Shown: positions 48,119-56,658 of the stretch, piece by piece
How positions within the stretch are numbered: position 1 is the stretch's first letter
Layout of the letters: each line of letters opens with the position of its first letter
Source: CAZBWS01 sp964495705
GTDB lineage: Bacteria; Pseudomonadota; Gammaproteobacteria; HTCC5015
NCBI GenBank assembly: GCA_964495705.1
Contig: CAZBWS010000005.1
Location: 17,439-81,438, forward strand
Length of the DNA: 64,000 nt
Direction of reading: 5' to 3'
Made by a program: the position numbers and the translations under genes
The notes under the pieces: model-generated
Database searches by the model: none
The model's input: only the letters and a program-made list of their open reading frames with translations
Told to the model about the DNA's origin: nothing

Positions 48119-49165
48119 TTAAAGCGCTAAGTTTTTCATCGACTTGGCGGCTTTAGCCATTTTTTTATGGGCAGCCTTGTCTAAAGGAATCAAGCCCTTG
48201 TCAGTCAAGTAGCCTTCTGCACCAGATGCTTTCTTACTTACGAATGCCTTAACAAACTCAGCAATGCCAGGGATCTTGCCAACGTGAGCGTTTTTGACGT
48301 AGAAGTACAGTGGGCGAGAGATCTTGTAGTCACCTTCTGCAATGCTGTCAAAAGTAGGCGCATTACCGTTAACCTTAGAGCCTTGTACCTTATCCGCATT
48401 TTGATCTAGGAAAGAGAAGCCAAATACGCCTAGTGCATTAGGGTTAGCCTCTAGCTTCTGGACGATTAGATTATCGTTCTCACCCGCTTCGATGTACGCG
48501 CCGTCTTCGCGAATGGTGCGGCACTGCTTTTTGTACAGCTTCTTGTCCTGCTTCTTAACCGCCTTTAACCAAGGGAAAGTCTTACAACCGCCTTCGATAG
48601 CTAGCTCGTTAAATGCGTCGCGAGTACCAGAAGTCGGTGGCGGGCCCAATACTTCGATCTTGGTAGAAGGCAACTTGCTGTTTACTTGATCCCAAGTCTT
48701 GTAGAAGTTAGGTACTAGCTTCTCAGAGCCGTCTTTAGCAGGCACATGTTCGGCTAGAGCCAAGTAGATGTCACGTAGGCTTAGCTCGAACTGCTGAGCC
48801 TTCTTCGAATTCGCTAGAGCAATACCGTCATAACCGATCAAAACTTCAGTGATGTCATTAACGCCGTTAGCGTGACACTTCTTGAACTCTTTCATCTTGA
48901 TACGACGAGAAGCGTTAGTCACGTCAGGGGTACCTTCGCCCAAGCCCTTACAGAACAGCTTCATGCCGCCGCCAGAACCGGTGGATTCAATTTTTGGCGT
49001 CTTAAATTTAGTGGCCTTACCAAATTTTTCAGCAACAACGGTTGCGAAAGGGTAGACCGTTGAAGAACCTACGATTTCAATGTGGTCACGTGCTACTGCT
49101 GCCTGAGACAGAGTAGAGATTGCTAGTGCGGCAGATGCCAAAAGTACAGTCTTGTTCATTTTCAA
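48119..49165 (-). CDS. pstS: Phosphate-binding periplasmic protein PstS
   Basis: A 348-residue phosphate binder with a signal peptide (1-25, ending AAVARD-like sequence after SQA). Phosphate-contact regions are visible: IVGSSTVYPFATVVAEKFGK, ESTGSGGGMKLFCKGLGEG, DVTNASRRI and GPPPTSGTRDAF. It is of the larger, cysteine-containing PstS type found in marine gammaproteobacteria. A Pho box lies upstream at 49304-49321, and phoR lies directly before it on the same strand. Confidence 0.95.
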   Translation of the reverse strand: MKMNKTVLLASAALAISTLSQAAVARDHIEIVGSSTVYPFATVVAEKFGKATKFKTPKIESTGSGGGMKLFCKGLGEGTPDVTNASRRIKMKEFKKCHANGVNDITEVLIGYDGIALANSKKAQQFELSLRDIYLALAEHVPAKDGSEKLVPNFYKTWDQVNSKLPSTKIEVLGPPPTSGTRDAFNELAIEGGCKTFPWLKAVKKQDKKLYKKQCRTIREDGAYIEAGENDNLIVQKLEANPNALGVFGFSFLDQNADKVQGSKVNGNAPTFDSIAEGDYKISRPLYFYVKNAHVGKIPGIAEFVKAFVSKKASGAEGYLTDKGLIPLDKAAHKKMAKAAKSMKNLAL

Positions 49166-49303
49166 ATACCTGTGTAGTTAAACATAAGCTCAAGTGCCGC
49201 TCGGGCTAAACTCCAATGTTTAGCTGCTACCGGGGCTTACCCCGTGCAACACTTTAAGTACGAGCATTGTTACTTAGAACGGTGACAAGAATATTAAACT
49301 TAT

Positions 49304-49321
49304 GTGACAGCTTTGTGACAG
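49304..49321 (-). promoter_or_regulatory. Pho box upstream of pstS
   Basis: On the minus strand the sequence reads CTGTCAC-AAAG-CTGTCAC: two 7-base direct repeats 11 bases apart, the layout bound by phosphorylated PhoB. A weaker third half-site (CTTGTCAC) lies 22 bases further on. It is positioned about 140 bases upstream of the pstS start codon. Confidence 0.85.
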
Positions 49322-49330
49322 GGTGTAAGG

Positions 49331-50644
49331 CTATGATTTTAAAGGAAAAAAACAAGAGAATTCTGAGCCTTTTCCAACCTGGCTGGCTATTTCTAGGTGT
49401 CCGTCGTGGCTTTGCATGATGTGCTTAACGATGGCGAGGCCTAATCCTGTGCCTTTTCCACTAATAGCATTGTCTTGGCTGCGTTCACGGCCGGGTTGTA
49501 CACGATAGAAGCGTTCGGTTAGGCGGCTAAGGTGGTGTGCGGGAATGCCTGTGCCGCTATCCTTGACGCGCAGAACCGCAAATTCATTTTCTTGCTGCCA
49601 GCTGATATTAATTAATGCGCCCCCAGGGGTATGGGCGACTGCATTGAATATAAGGTTAGAGAATGCGCTGAAAACATCTTGATAAACCCCCTCTATTTGC
49701 TTCTCCGCATCGGCTTGTAATTCTATTTGATGAATATTATCAGGGTGACTTTGTTCACTTAGGTGTAAAGCGTCTTCAACGATACTGCCTAGCATAGCGG
49801 CGACCATAACGGTTTCGCGTTGCTGGGTATTGCCGCTATCTAAGCGAGACAGGGTGAGTAAGTCGTCAACCAAGCTGCGCATGCGGATAGTCTGTTCAGA
49901 TACGGCTTTAACAAGGGGTTTTAACTCTGCGTTGATTGAGGGCTCATCCTCAAGTAGTTCCATATAGCCTGTCATTACTGTCAAAGGGGTTTTGAGCTCG
50001 TGAGAGGCATTGGATACAAAGTCGCGGCGCATCTCGTCGGCTAAGATTAAGTCCGATATGTCCCGTGCGGTAATTAGGCGTTCGCCGTCGCGGTAGGGCG
50101 CGACGCGGATGTTCAAGTGGCGATCTTCCTGTGTAGGGGAGAGCATATTGAAGCTGCTATCTGTATCACAGTCTTGAATAAAGGCATTGAACTTGGGGTT
50201 GCGGACGAGATTGGCTAATCTCACACCGAGGTCTCCAGGGTTGCGGATACCCATAAAGCGTTCGGCAGCAGCGTTAGCCCAGCGAATTTCGCCGTGGGGC
50301 CCGGTGATGATAGTTGCGTCGGGTGTAGCTTGAGCTGTTTCTTCAAAGCGCTGTATCAGTTGTTCTTGACGTTGCCGAGTTCTCTGGTGAAGTTTGTGTA
50401 ATCGAAATATGTGGTTGATTAAGTCGTTCCACAGACCAAAGGCAACAGGCGCGCTGTCTTCGCCCGTTTTGCTGTGTAGCCAAGCTTCGACACGGCGTAA
50501 TTGTGCAAGGTGCCATGCGAGATAAAGTGAAATACAGAGTAGGAAGCTGATCGCCCAATAGCCTGAAATCAGGCCTATTGCGCAGGCGAGCAATAGAACA
50601 CAGGCTAAACGCCATTTTTCACTTGCCCAGCCATTGGCAAACAT
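49331..50644 (-). CDS. phoR: Phosphate regulon sensor histidine kinase PhoR
   Basis: A 437-residue membrane kinase. Two N-terminal membrane segments (about 10-45) have little periplasmic loop, as in E. coli PhoR, which senses through Pst/PhoU. A PAS domain (about 95-200) and HisKA domain with the phospho-accepting histidine in SNASHELKTPLTVMTGY follow. The ATPase domain has NLIFNAVAHT, KDSGTGIP and GTGLGLAIVKHI. It lies 42 bases downstream of phoB in the same direction. Confidence 0.95.
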   Translation of the reverse strand: MFANGWASEKWRLACVLLLACAIGLISGYWAISFLLCISLYLAWHLAQLRRVEAWLHSKTGEDSAPVAFGLWNDLINHIFRLHKLHQRTRQRQEQLIQRFEETAQATPDATIITGPHGEIRWANAAAERFMGIRNPGDLGVRLANLVRNPKFNAFIQDCDTDSSFNMLSPTQEDRHLNIRVAPYRDGERLITARDISDLILADEMRRDFVSNASHELKTPLTVMTGYMELLEDEPSINAELKPLVKAVSEQTIRMRSLVDDLLTLSRLDSGNTQQRETVMVAAMLGSIVEDALHLSEQSHPDNIHQIELQADAEKQIEGVYQDVFSAFSNLIFNAVAHTPGGALINISWQQENEFAVLRVKDSGTGIPAHHLSRLTERFYRVQPGRERSQDNAISGKGTGLGLAIVKHIMQSHDGHLEIASQVGKGSEFSCFFPLKS

Positions 50645-50686
50645 ATTTATAGTCCTGTGGTGAAAATAAGTAGATTCAGTGCAGGA

Positions 50687-51370
50687 TTATGCAGAAAAAC
50701 GATAGCCAGCGCCACGCACAGTTTGCAGCATTTTGTCGCAGCCAACAGGAGTGAGCGCTTTGCGTAGACGCAGTACGTGTACGTCGATGGTGCGCTCCTC
50801 AACGTAGGCATTATGTCCCCAAACATGATCCAGTAATTGCGTACGACTATAGACCCTGTCTGTATGCTCCATTAAGAACTGAAGTAGCTTGTACTCTGTA
50901 GGCCCAAGGTCGACCACTTCGTCTTTATAAGTGACGCGGTGGGAGTCGATATCCATGCTTAGATCGCCCACTTGCAAGAGCTGTACATCGGCCTTGCCGC
51001 TGCGGCGCAGTACTGCGCGGCAGCGAGCCATGAGTTCTCTAGGAGAGAATGGTTTACTGATGTAGTCGTCGGCTCCCGCATCTAAACCAGTGATTTTGTC
51101 ATCTTCTTCGGTGCGCGCGGTGAGCATGATGACGGGAATGTCTTGTAGGCGTTCATCTTCTTTAATGTGGCGTACAAAGTCGACACCGCTGACGCCAGGG
51201 AGCATCCAGTCGACCAGCATGGCGTCGGGCAGCTTATCCGCAAGCAGCGCTTCTGCAGCAGATACAGAGCTGGCATCCATGACTTCATAGCCTTCTCGGC
51301 GCAGGGCAAAGCCAATCATTTCGCGAATGGCTTGCTCGTCTTCGATCACTAAGATTTTCTTGGCGCTCAT
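50687..51370 (-). CDS. phoB: Phosphate regulon response regulator PhoB
   Basis: A 227-residue OmpR-type regulator. The receiver domain has the phospho-acceptor D54 in LVDWMLPG with acidic residues at the N-terminus (VIEDE). The winged-helix domain includes LGPTEYKLLQFLMEH, SRTQLLDHVWG and the recognition helix region VEERTIDVHVLRLRKAL. A PhoB-box-like sequence upstream (51420-51437) suggests autoregulation. Confidence 0.97.
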   Translation of the reverse strand: MSAKKILVIEDEQAIREMIGFALRREGYEVMDASSVSAAEALLADKLPDAMLVDWMLPGVSGVDFVRHIKEDERLQDIPVIMLTARTEEDDKITGLDAGADDYISKPFSPRELMARCRAVLRRSGKADVQLLQVGDLSMDIDSHRVTYKDEVVDLGPTEYKLLQFLMEHTDRVYSRTQLLDHVWGHNAYVEERTIDVHVLRLRKALTPVGCDKMLQTVRGAGYRFSA

Positions 51371-51419
51371 ATTCCCAACTCTTTAACGGTTTTCATAGCA
51401 GTTATTAAATAGAAACTAT

Positions 51420-51437
51420 GTGACATTATAGTTACAG
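51420..51437 (-). promoter_or_regulatory. Probable Pho box upstream of phoB
   Basis: On the minus strand CTGTAAC-TATA-ATGTCAC has the two-repeat layout and spacing of a Pho box with mismatches in each half. It lies about 50 bases before the phoB start and is consistent with autoactivation. Confidence 0.6.
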
Positions 51438-51481
51438 CATGAAATTAATCTGTAGTGCTGTCATATATGAGACATCTCAGG

Positions 51482-52108
51482 CTACACCCCCAGCTTTTCC
51501 TGTAGCTCTTGATCACTAGCAATACTGATACCAATGTCTTGTAGTAAGCCGTCCTTGATATCGTAGATAACCCCATTTACGGTGATTTCTTGGCCGGATT
51601 CCCAAGCATCTTGCATGATCGTAGTACGACAAACATTGCGTACTTGTTCAAAAACATTGAGTTCGCAGAGGCGGTCCGCACGAGCGTGGTCATCGGCCAG
51701 ATTGTCAATTTCAGTTTGGTTGCGCTTGTAGATGTCGCGTACATTGCGCAGCCAGTTGTCGACTAGTCCATTTTTCTGATTGTGTAAGGCGGCAATCACG
51801 CCGCCACAGCCGTAGTGCCCGCAAACTAAGATGTGCTTCACCTTTAGTGCCTTGACGGCATATTCGATCACAGATAGACAGTTAATGTCTGTCTGGATAA
51901 CCTGGTTGGCGACGTTGCGGTGAACAAACACATTTCCAGGCATCAGCCCCACAATAGTGTTGGCGGGCACACGGCTGTCGGAGCAGCCTATCCACAAATA
52001 TTCCGGGTGTTGTTGTTCGCTGAGTTGCTGGAAAAAGCCAGGTTGTTCTTGCTCTACCTTTGCTACCCATTGGCGATTATTTTTTAAGAGTGAGTCTATT
52101 TTTTGCAT
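51482..52108 (-). CDS. can: Beta-class carbonic anhydrase
   Basis: A 208-residue zinc enzyme interconverting carbon dioxide and bicarbonate in the cytoplasm. Zinc ligands C42, H98 and C101 and the catalytic dyad D44/R46 occur at the same numbers as in E. coli Can (GCSDSRVPAN and LVCGHYGCGG). Length and sequence match the Can subtype. The gene is monocistronic, transcribed away from the hemD-like gene. Confidence 0.96.
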   Translation of the reverse strand: MQKIDSLLKNNRQWVAKVEQEQPGFFQQLSEQQHPEYLWIGCSDSRVPANTIVGLMPGNVFVHRNVANQVIQTDINCLSVIEYAVKALKVKHILVCGHYGCGGVIAALHNQKNGLVDNWLRNVRDIYKRNQTEIDNLADDHARADRLCELNVFEQVRNVCRTTIMQDAWESGQEITVNGVIYDIKDGLLQDIGISIASDQELQEKLGV

Positions 52109-52237
52109 AGTTAGCTGTATAACGAATAGTTGTTATTTAATACCGATAAAAGTCATTACGATACTGGTAAGTTAGGGTATTGTGAAGGCTCAATTAGGGG
52201 AGTTTCTCCTGTTTTTCAAACAATCTTTTTAAGACTA

Positions 52238-52251
52238 GTACTATAGAGTAC
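52238..52251. promoter_or_regulatory. Palindrome GTACT-ATAG-AGTAC upstream of the hemD-like gene
   Basis: A perfect inverted repeat in the 198-base divergent region between the carbonic anhydrase and hemD-like genes, 55 bases before the latter's ATG. It may be an operator overlapping a promoter. Nothing else distinct was seen in this region apart from a weak GGAG-TTT-CTCC hairpin at about 52197-52209. Confidence 0.3.
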
Positions 52252-52306
52252 ACTTTGCTGTAATTAAGGGCGATTTTAATTTGCCCGCACAATGATGGAG
52301 CGCAAC

Positions 52307-53119
52307 ATGCCACTTAGCGGCCAAAAAATAGCTGTCCCCGAAACTCGTCAACTCGACACACTGGCGCGTTTATTAGAAAAAAAGGGCGCAGACATTCTGC
52401 GTTGTCCGTTGGTGAGTATTCACGATGCTCCTGATGAGGCGAAAACCTTAGCTTGGATAAATGATTTCATAGCCCAGCCAGCAGACGATTTTATTATTTT
52501 AACAGGTGAAGGTTTGCGACGCTTAAATGCACTGGCTGAGCGCCATGGCTTGTTCGGCGAATGGAAGGCTGCATTGAATCAAAGCCGAAAAATTGCCCGT
52601 GGCCCCAAGCCGGGAAAAGCCTTACGTGAACTCGCGTTACGTGCGGATATACTAGGAGAGCAACCTACTACAGCGGGGATTATCGCCAGCTTAGAGCACA
52701 TGGATTTAAGTGGTCGCCGCATCGCCGTACAACTCTATGGGGAAGACCCGAATACTCAGTTAATGGATTATTTAGCGGATCGTGAATTGGATGTAACGAC
52801 GGTGGCGCCTTATATATACGCTAGTGAGTCTGAGAATGAGTCAGTGGAGTCCTTGATCAAAGTTATGGCAGCGGGTGACGTGGACATGATTTGCTTCACA
52901 TCCCAGCCACAGCTTAAACGCTTGCAAAGTGTAGCCCGCAAGACACAGATGGAAAGCACGTTAGAGCAAGCCTTGCTGAATACGAAGTTGGCAGCAGTAG
53001 GCCCTGTTGTAGGCGATCTATTGCGCTCACAAGGTTATGCTGTTGCGGTACAGCCTCAGGACAGTTTTTTTATGGGTGACTTGGTCACCGCCATCGTCGA
53101 GAGTGTTGGTCCTGCCTAG
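52307..53119 (+). CDS. Uroporphyrinogen-III synthase family protein (HemD-like)
   Basis: A 270-residue protein of the HemD fold, which closes hydroxymethylbilane to uroporphyrinogen III for haem and sirohaem. The opening KIAVPETRQLDTLARLLEKK and the two alternating Rossmann-like lobes (for example DMICFTSQPQLKRL and NTKLAAVGPVVGDLLRSQGY) are recognisable. It is not beside hemC or hemX as the main HemD usually is, so it may be a second, pathway-specific copy, for instance for the sirohaem needed by NirB. The ATG at 52307 follows GGAG by 6 bases; an in-frame ATG at 52292 lacks a site. Confidence 0.75.
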   Translation: MPLSGQKIAVPETRQLDTLARLLEKKGADILRCPLVSIHDAPDEAKTLAWINDFIAQPADDFIILTGEGLRRLNALAERHGLFGEWKAALNQSRKIARGPKPGKALRELALRADILGEQPTTAGIIASLEHMDLSGRRIAVQLYGEDPNTQLMDYLADRELDVTTVAPYIYASESENESVESLIKVMAAGDVDMICFTSQPQLKRLQSVARKTQMESTLEQALLNTKLAAVGPVVGDLLRSQGYAVAVQPQDSFFMGDLVTAIVESVGPA

Positions 53120-53161
53120 ATGAGTGGACTTATGATTTTTAAATATCCTATGGGGCATTAA

Positions 53162-54010
53162 ATGGCATCTAGCCGCAGTAATATTTCATTATGCCTTTAT
53201 CCGCTGGACTGGCTGGGCAAGAGCATTCTCAGCCATGTGTATTTATTGATTGATATTTTCGAGTTGACCTTTGTATCGCTGCGCTCGGTTTGGTACGAGC
53301 GCCCGAATTACTCTCGATCCATATTGGGTGAAGTGCTAGAACAAATTTTCTTTATTGGTTGGCAAGCGCTACCGATCATTTTCGCGCTCAGTACCGTCAC
53401 GGGTGCCGCCGCAATTTGGCAGGCGGTATCACAGTTTAATATGCTCGGCGGCCAAGAAATCATAGGCGAATTTTTGGCGTTAACGATTGTGCGTGAAGTT
53501 GCGCCACTGTTGACTGCATTAATTGTTATTGCCCGATCTGCGACCGCCGTCGCAGCTGAGTTGGGCAATATGCGTGCCAATGGTGAGATAGATGCATTAC
53601 AGGCGATGGGTATAAACCCCTATAGTTTTGTGGTTTATCCGCGCTTAATGGGGGGCGTTATCAGTGTTGGTGCGTTGTCATTTTATTTTGTGTTTTTTGC
53701 CTTGGTTGGAGGTTATGTCCTTACTGCTTTTGTACATGAAATGGATCCGCGCTTTTACTTTTCAGTAGTGTTAGAGGCATTAGGTTCCCCCGAAGCGTGG
53801 GTATTGTTTATTCTTAAGGTGATTGTTAATGCGGTGATGATATTTTCTATCGCCAGTTATTATGGTTTGCAGGTTCGGCGCAGCCACAATGAAGTGCCTG
53901 TCGCGACGACCAAGGCTGTCATGCGTTGCCTATCCTATATCTTCACGTTCAATATTGGTTCATCAATACTATTTTACATCATACTCTTCGCCACCAGGGG
54001 GGCTTTGTGA
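53162..54010 (+). CDS. MlaE-type ABC transporter permease
   Basis: A 282-residue permease of the MCE-associated (MlaE/YrbE) family, with about five to six membrane segments. Family motifs are visible: LTIVREVAPLLTALIVIARS, then AVAAELGNMRANGEIDALQA and GINPYSFVVYPRLMGG. MlaE permeases move phospholipids between the inner membrane and an MCE protein. It is followed by an ATPase-like and an MCE gene with overlapping ends. The mlaB and mlaC partners of the standard mlaFEDCB operon are absent here. Confidence 0.88.
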   Translation: MASSRSNISLCLYPLDWLGKSILSHVYLLIDIFELTFVSLRSVWYERPNYSRSILGEVLEQIFFIGWQALPIIFALSTVTGAAAIWQAVSQFNMLGGQEIIGEFLALTIVREVAPLLTALIVIARSATAVAAELGNMRANGEIDALQAMGINPYSFVVYPRLMGGVISVGALSFYFVFFALVGGYVLTAFVHEMDPRFYFSVVLEALGSPEAWVLFILKVIVNAVMIFSIASYYGLQVRRSHNEVPVATTKAVMRCLSYIFTFNIGSSILFYIILFATRGAL

Positions 54011-54687
54011 GTGATATAGAGAGCTTAGCTTTTAGGGCGGTGAGTTTACAAGGAGGCCAGGGCTGCACACAATTTGATGCCATTGATTTTGAGTTTCCTG
54101 CAAATGAAATTGTATTGCTGGGTGGCTCAGCAGGTGCAGGCAAGTCTTTATTACTCAAGGCAATGGCAGGCTTAGTTCTGCCAACAGGGGGCGGCTACTA
54201 CATCAATGAAGTTAATGTTAGCCAGTTAAGCTTTGCAGGTTTCCTGCCTTATCGTTTAAACATAGGTTATAGTTTTGAGCAGGGGGGATTGATCAGTAAT
54301 AAAACTGTTTATGAAAATTTAGCCTTACCTTTGTTATTTCATCAGCTGGGTAGCGCCGACGAGATTGCGTACAAGGTGAGCAGTTTACTTGAGCAGTTTA
54401 GTTTAACGTCAGTACAAGATGTTCGTCCTGCAGAGTTGTCTAGTAGCTTTAAGCGTTTAGCGGTAGTGGCTAGATCTTTAATTTTGGACCCACAACTATT
54501 GTTGTTAGATCACCCTACTACGGGTTTGTGTAATGCGGATAGGCTGGCGCTGGCCGATTTATTAAAGTATAAAAAATTGAAGGGCGAACTAAAACACATC
54601 TTTATTGTGTCGCGCCAAGAGACGTTTTTGGATGGCTTAATCAGTTGCCAAATTCAAGCTGACAACCATGAAATTATCAGGGCATGA
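54007..54687 (+). CDS. MlaF-like ABC ATPase, degenerate
   Basis: A 226-residue ABC-type nucleotide-binding protein paired with the MlaE- and MCE-like genes. Walker A is intact (GGSAGAGKS, residues 39-47). Other motifs are changed: the signature LSGGM reads LSSSF (144-148), the catalytic glutamate after Walker B is histidine (LLLLDHPTTGL, D168-H169), and the switch histidine appears to be lost (VSRQE, S202-R203). It may bind ATP without efficient hydrolysis. Translation most likely starts at GTG 54007, overlapping the permease stop in a GTGA junction; starts further upstream lie within the permease gene. Confidence 0.82.
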   Translation: MSDIESLAFRAVSLQGGQGCTQFDAIDFEFPANEIVLLGGSAGAGKSLLLKAMAGLVLPTGGGYYINEVNVSQLSFAGFLPYRLNIGYSFEQGGLISNKTVYENLALPLLFHQLGSADEIAYKVSSLLEQFSLTSVQDVRPAELSSSFKRLAVVARSLILDPQLLLLDHPTTGLCNADRLALADLLKYKKLKGELKHIFIVSRQETFLDGLISCQIQADNHEIIRA

Positions 54688-55631
54688 TGATGAAACAAGA
54701 TTTCAATAAATATGAACGTATAGCGGGGCTATTTGTGCTGGTTGCCAGTATTGGTTTAATGGCATTGACGACGGCGGTGATTGTTAAAAAAGGTTGGTTT
54801 GCCTCTAAAACAAGTTATCACACTTTTTTGCAAACGGCTGGGGGTATTCATGTAGGCACAAATGTAAATATTTTTGGTTTACAGGCTGGCTGGGTAGAAG
54901 ATGTTGAGCTGGTATCGGCAGGTAAAGTTAAAGTGACTTTTGAAGTGCTGGATAAGTACAAGAGTTATGTGACCGAAGATAGCCATGTGCAAGTTATACG
55001 CCCATTTATTGTGGGCGAGAAGGTGATTGAGTTATCCATAGGCAAAGAGGGTCAAGCCTTGGTAGATGCAGGGGGGTATGTGGACAGTATCATCGGTATT
55101 GATGTAGTCGACCTACTCAGCGGACGCTTACTTGGCCCCCTAATGGATACGTTGTCGGCTATTGCTAGTGATATGCAAATATTTACTCATGCGCTAAATG
55201 AACGAGACGTAAAAACGCCGCTGACTAAGTTGCTTAAGCAGGTGGAACCATTTATTAACAATATGAATAATATGTCACGCGAAGTTGCGACCATGACGGG
55301 AGCTTTAAATGAAAAGCAATTGCTTGTTAAAAACCTACAAACTCTACAGACTGTTGCAGAGCAGCTAAATACGGTAATGCCAGCATTGGTTGAGCATGCC
55401 CCAGAGGTGGCTCAACGTATGCCGGTACTCATTAGTAATATGACTGAGATGAGCAGTGAGATTCATAAGCTTACCCCCGCGATGGCCGAGTTGGCACCTC
55501 AGGTTCCTAGGGCGACTCAGCGCGCTATAGAAGCTGTAGAAGAGGCCGTCGTGACGATGAAGGCACTACAAAAATCTTTCTTATTGAAGGGCAAGGTAAA
55601 GGCCGTGCGCGAGGAAATGCAGGGACAATAG
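54684..55631 (+). CDS. MCE-domain (MlaD-like) lipid-transport protein
   Basis: A 315-residue inner-membrane-anchored periplasmic protein. One membrane segment (about 14-34) is followed by an MCE domain (about 42-125, TAGGIHVGTNVNIFGLQAGW and KVIELSIG), then a long helical tail (about 150-310) rich in leucine, glutamine and methionine. MCE proteins form hexameric rings that pass lipids between membranes; a long helical tail may extend the tunnel. It overlaps the ATPase stop by 4 bases, so the three genes form one operon. Confidence 0.88.
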   Translation: MMMKQDFNKYERIAGLFVLVASIGLMALTTAVIVKKGWFASKTSYHTFLQTAGGIHVGTNVNIFGLQAGWVEDVELVSAGKVKVTFEVLDKYKSYVTEDSHVQVIRPFIVGEKVIELSIGKEGQALVDAGGYVDSIIGIDVVDLLSGRLLGPLMDTLSAIASDMQIFTHALNERDVKTPLTKLLKQVEPFINNMNNMSREVATMTGALNEKQLLVKNLQTLQTVAEQLNTVMPALVEHAPEVAQRMPVLISNMTEMSSEIHKLTPAMAELAPQVPRATQRAIEAVEEAVVTMKALQKSFLLKGKVKAVREEMQGQ

Positions 55632-55634
55632 AGC

Positions 55635-55835
55635 ATGCAAATACCCGCAGATAATAGTGTTATGTCTCCCTGTATTCGTCGTTGCTGCTTAGATGATAAG
55701 GATGTTTGTTTAGGCTGCTTCCGGAGTATGAGTGAAATATGTGCTTGGGGTGGCGCAAATAGCGAGGAGCGCGAAAGTGTTTTACAGAATGCCTCTTTCA
55801 GGCAGCAACAACACCGTGAGCGCGAAGGAGAGTAG
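55635..55835 (+). CDS. DUF1289-family small cysteine-rich protein
   Basis: A 66-residue protein with the family pattern SPCIRRCCLDDKDVCLGCF and a following SMSEICAWGGAN. The cysteines could bind a metal or iron-sulfur cluster. The function is unknown. It starts 3 bases after the MCE gene stop, so it is probably co-transcribed with that operon. Confidence 0.8.
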   Translation: MQIPADNSVMSPCIRRCCLDDKDVCLGCFRSMSEICAWGGANSEERESVLQNASFRQQQHREREGE

Positions 55836-55872
55836 TTGTGCCATTTTAGCTTAATGGTTTATCCTTAGGGTT

Positions 55873-56658
55873 ATGCGATGGGTATGTATTTTTCTCAGTC
55901 TTATTTTCGGTGGCACTGCAGCTAGCGAGTCGGAGCCATTGATGATCGCTACGGGTGATTTTGCTCCCTACACTAGCTCAGAAATGGCGACGGGGGGATT
56001 TTTAACGGAAATCACTATGCGTGCCTTTGAGTTGGGTGAGCTGCCAGCGAATGAAATCTACCTGCCTTGGGCGCGTGGTTACCTGGGCACCCAAAAGCAG
56101 CACTTCGATGCAACCTTCCCCTATATGAAAACCCCTGAGCGCGAAGCGGTTTTTTTGTATTCAGAGCCTTTATTTCCCATGGCTGTCACTGTTTTCGTGC
56201 GCAGTGAGAATGCCTATTTGTTTTCTCGGCCAGAGGATTTTGTCGGTTATACATGGTGCTTGCCTAGGGCTTATGCTGCGGCTGCTCTGATGCCTTTTTT
56301 AAAGAAGGGTTTGATGAGTTTGGTAAGAGCATCAGATGATCAGGCGTGCATGGAAATGGTGAAGCGCAAGCGTGCGACAGCTTATCCCATTGACCTGCTG
56401 ATAGGTGAAGAGTTGATTAACCAGCAGCCCGAACTATTTGAAGAGATGGTGAATTTGAATTGGGCGGTGAATAAAAACCATTACTATCTTATTGTTTCTA
56501 AAAACCACCCCCACGGACCTGAGTTGATTAGTGCTTTCAATAGGGGCTTGCAACAATTGAAAGCATCCCCAGAGTGGCATCAAATATTACATGACCACGG
56601 TATTGATGAGAGACATTTACGGGGTTTGCAGCAAACGCCTGTTGTTAAACCGCACTAA
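55873..56658 (+). CDS. Periplasmic solute-binding-like protein (SBP_bac_3 type)
   Basis: A 261-residue protein with a short signal peptide (about 1-17) and the type-3 solute-binding fold: PLMIATGDFAPYTSSEMATG, ITMRAFELGELPANEIYLPW, and a second lobe from about 110. Such stand-alone proteins lack an adjacent ABC permease and may sense or buffer amino acids or peptides in the periplasm. It converges with and overlaps the thioesterase gene by 4 bases at the 3' end. Confidence 0.8.
   Translation: MRWVCIFLSLIFGGTAASESEPLMIATGDFAPYTSSEMATGGFLTEITMRAFELGELPANEIYLPWARGYLGTQKQHFDATFPYMKTPEREAVFLYSEPLFPMAVTVFVRSENAYLFSRPEDFVGYTWCLPRAYAAAALMPFLKKGLMSLVRASDDQACMEMVKRKRATAYPIDLLIGEELINQQPELFEEMVNLNWAVNKNHYYLIVSKNHPHGPELISAFNRGLQQLKASPEWHQILHDHGIDERHLRGLQQTPVVKPH

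Noticed and set aside
53926..54687. Longer MlaF-like protein starting at 53926
   Set aside because: The added N-terminal residues come from the permease gene in another frame. GTG 54007 overlaps the permease stop and has a purine-rich site before it.
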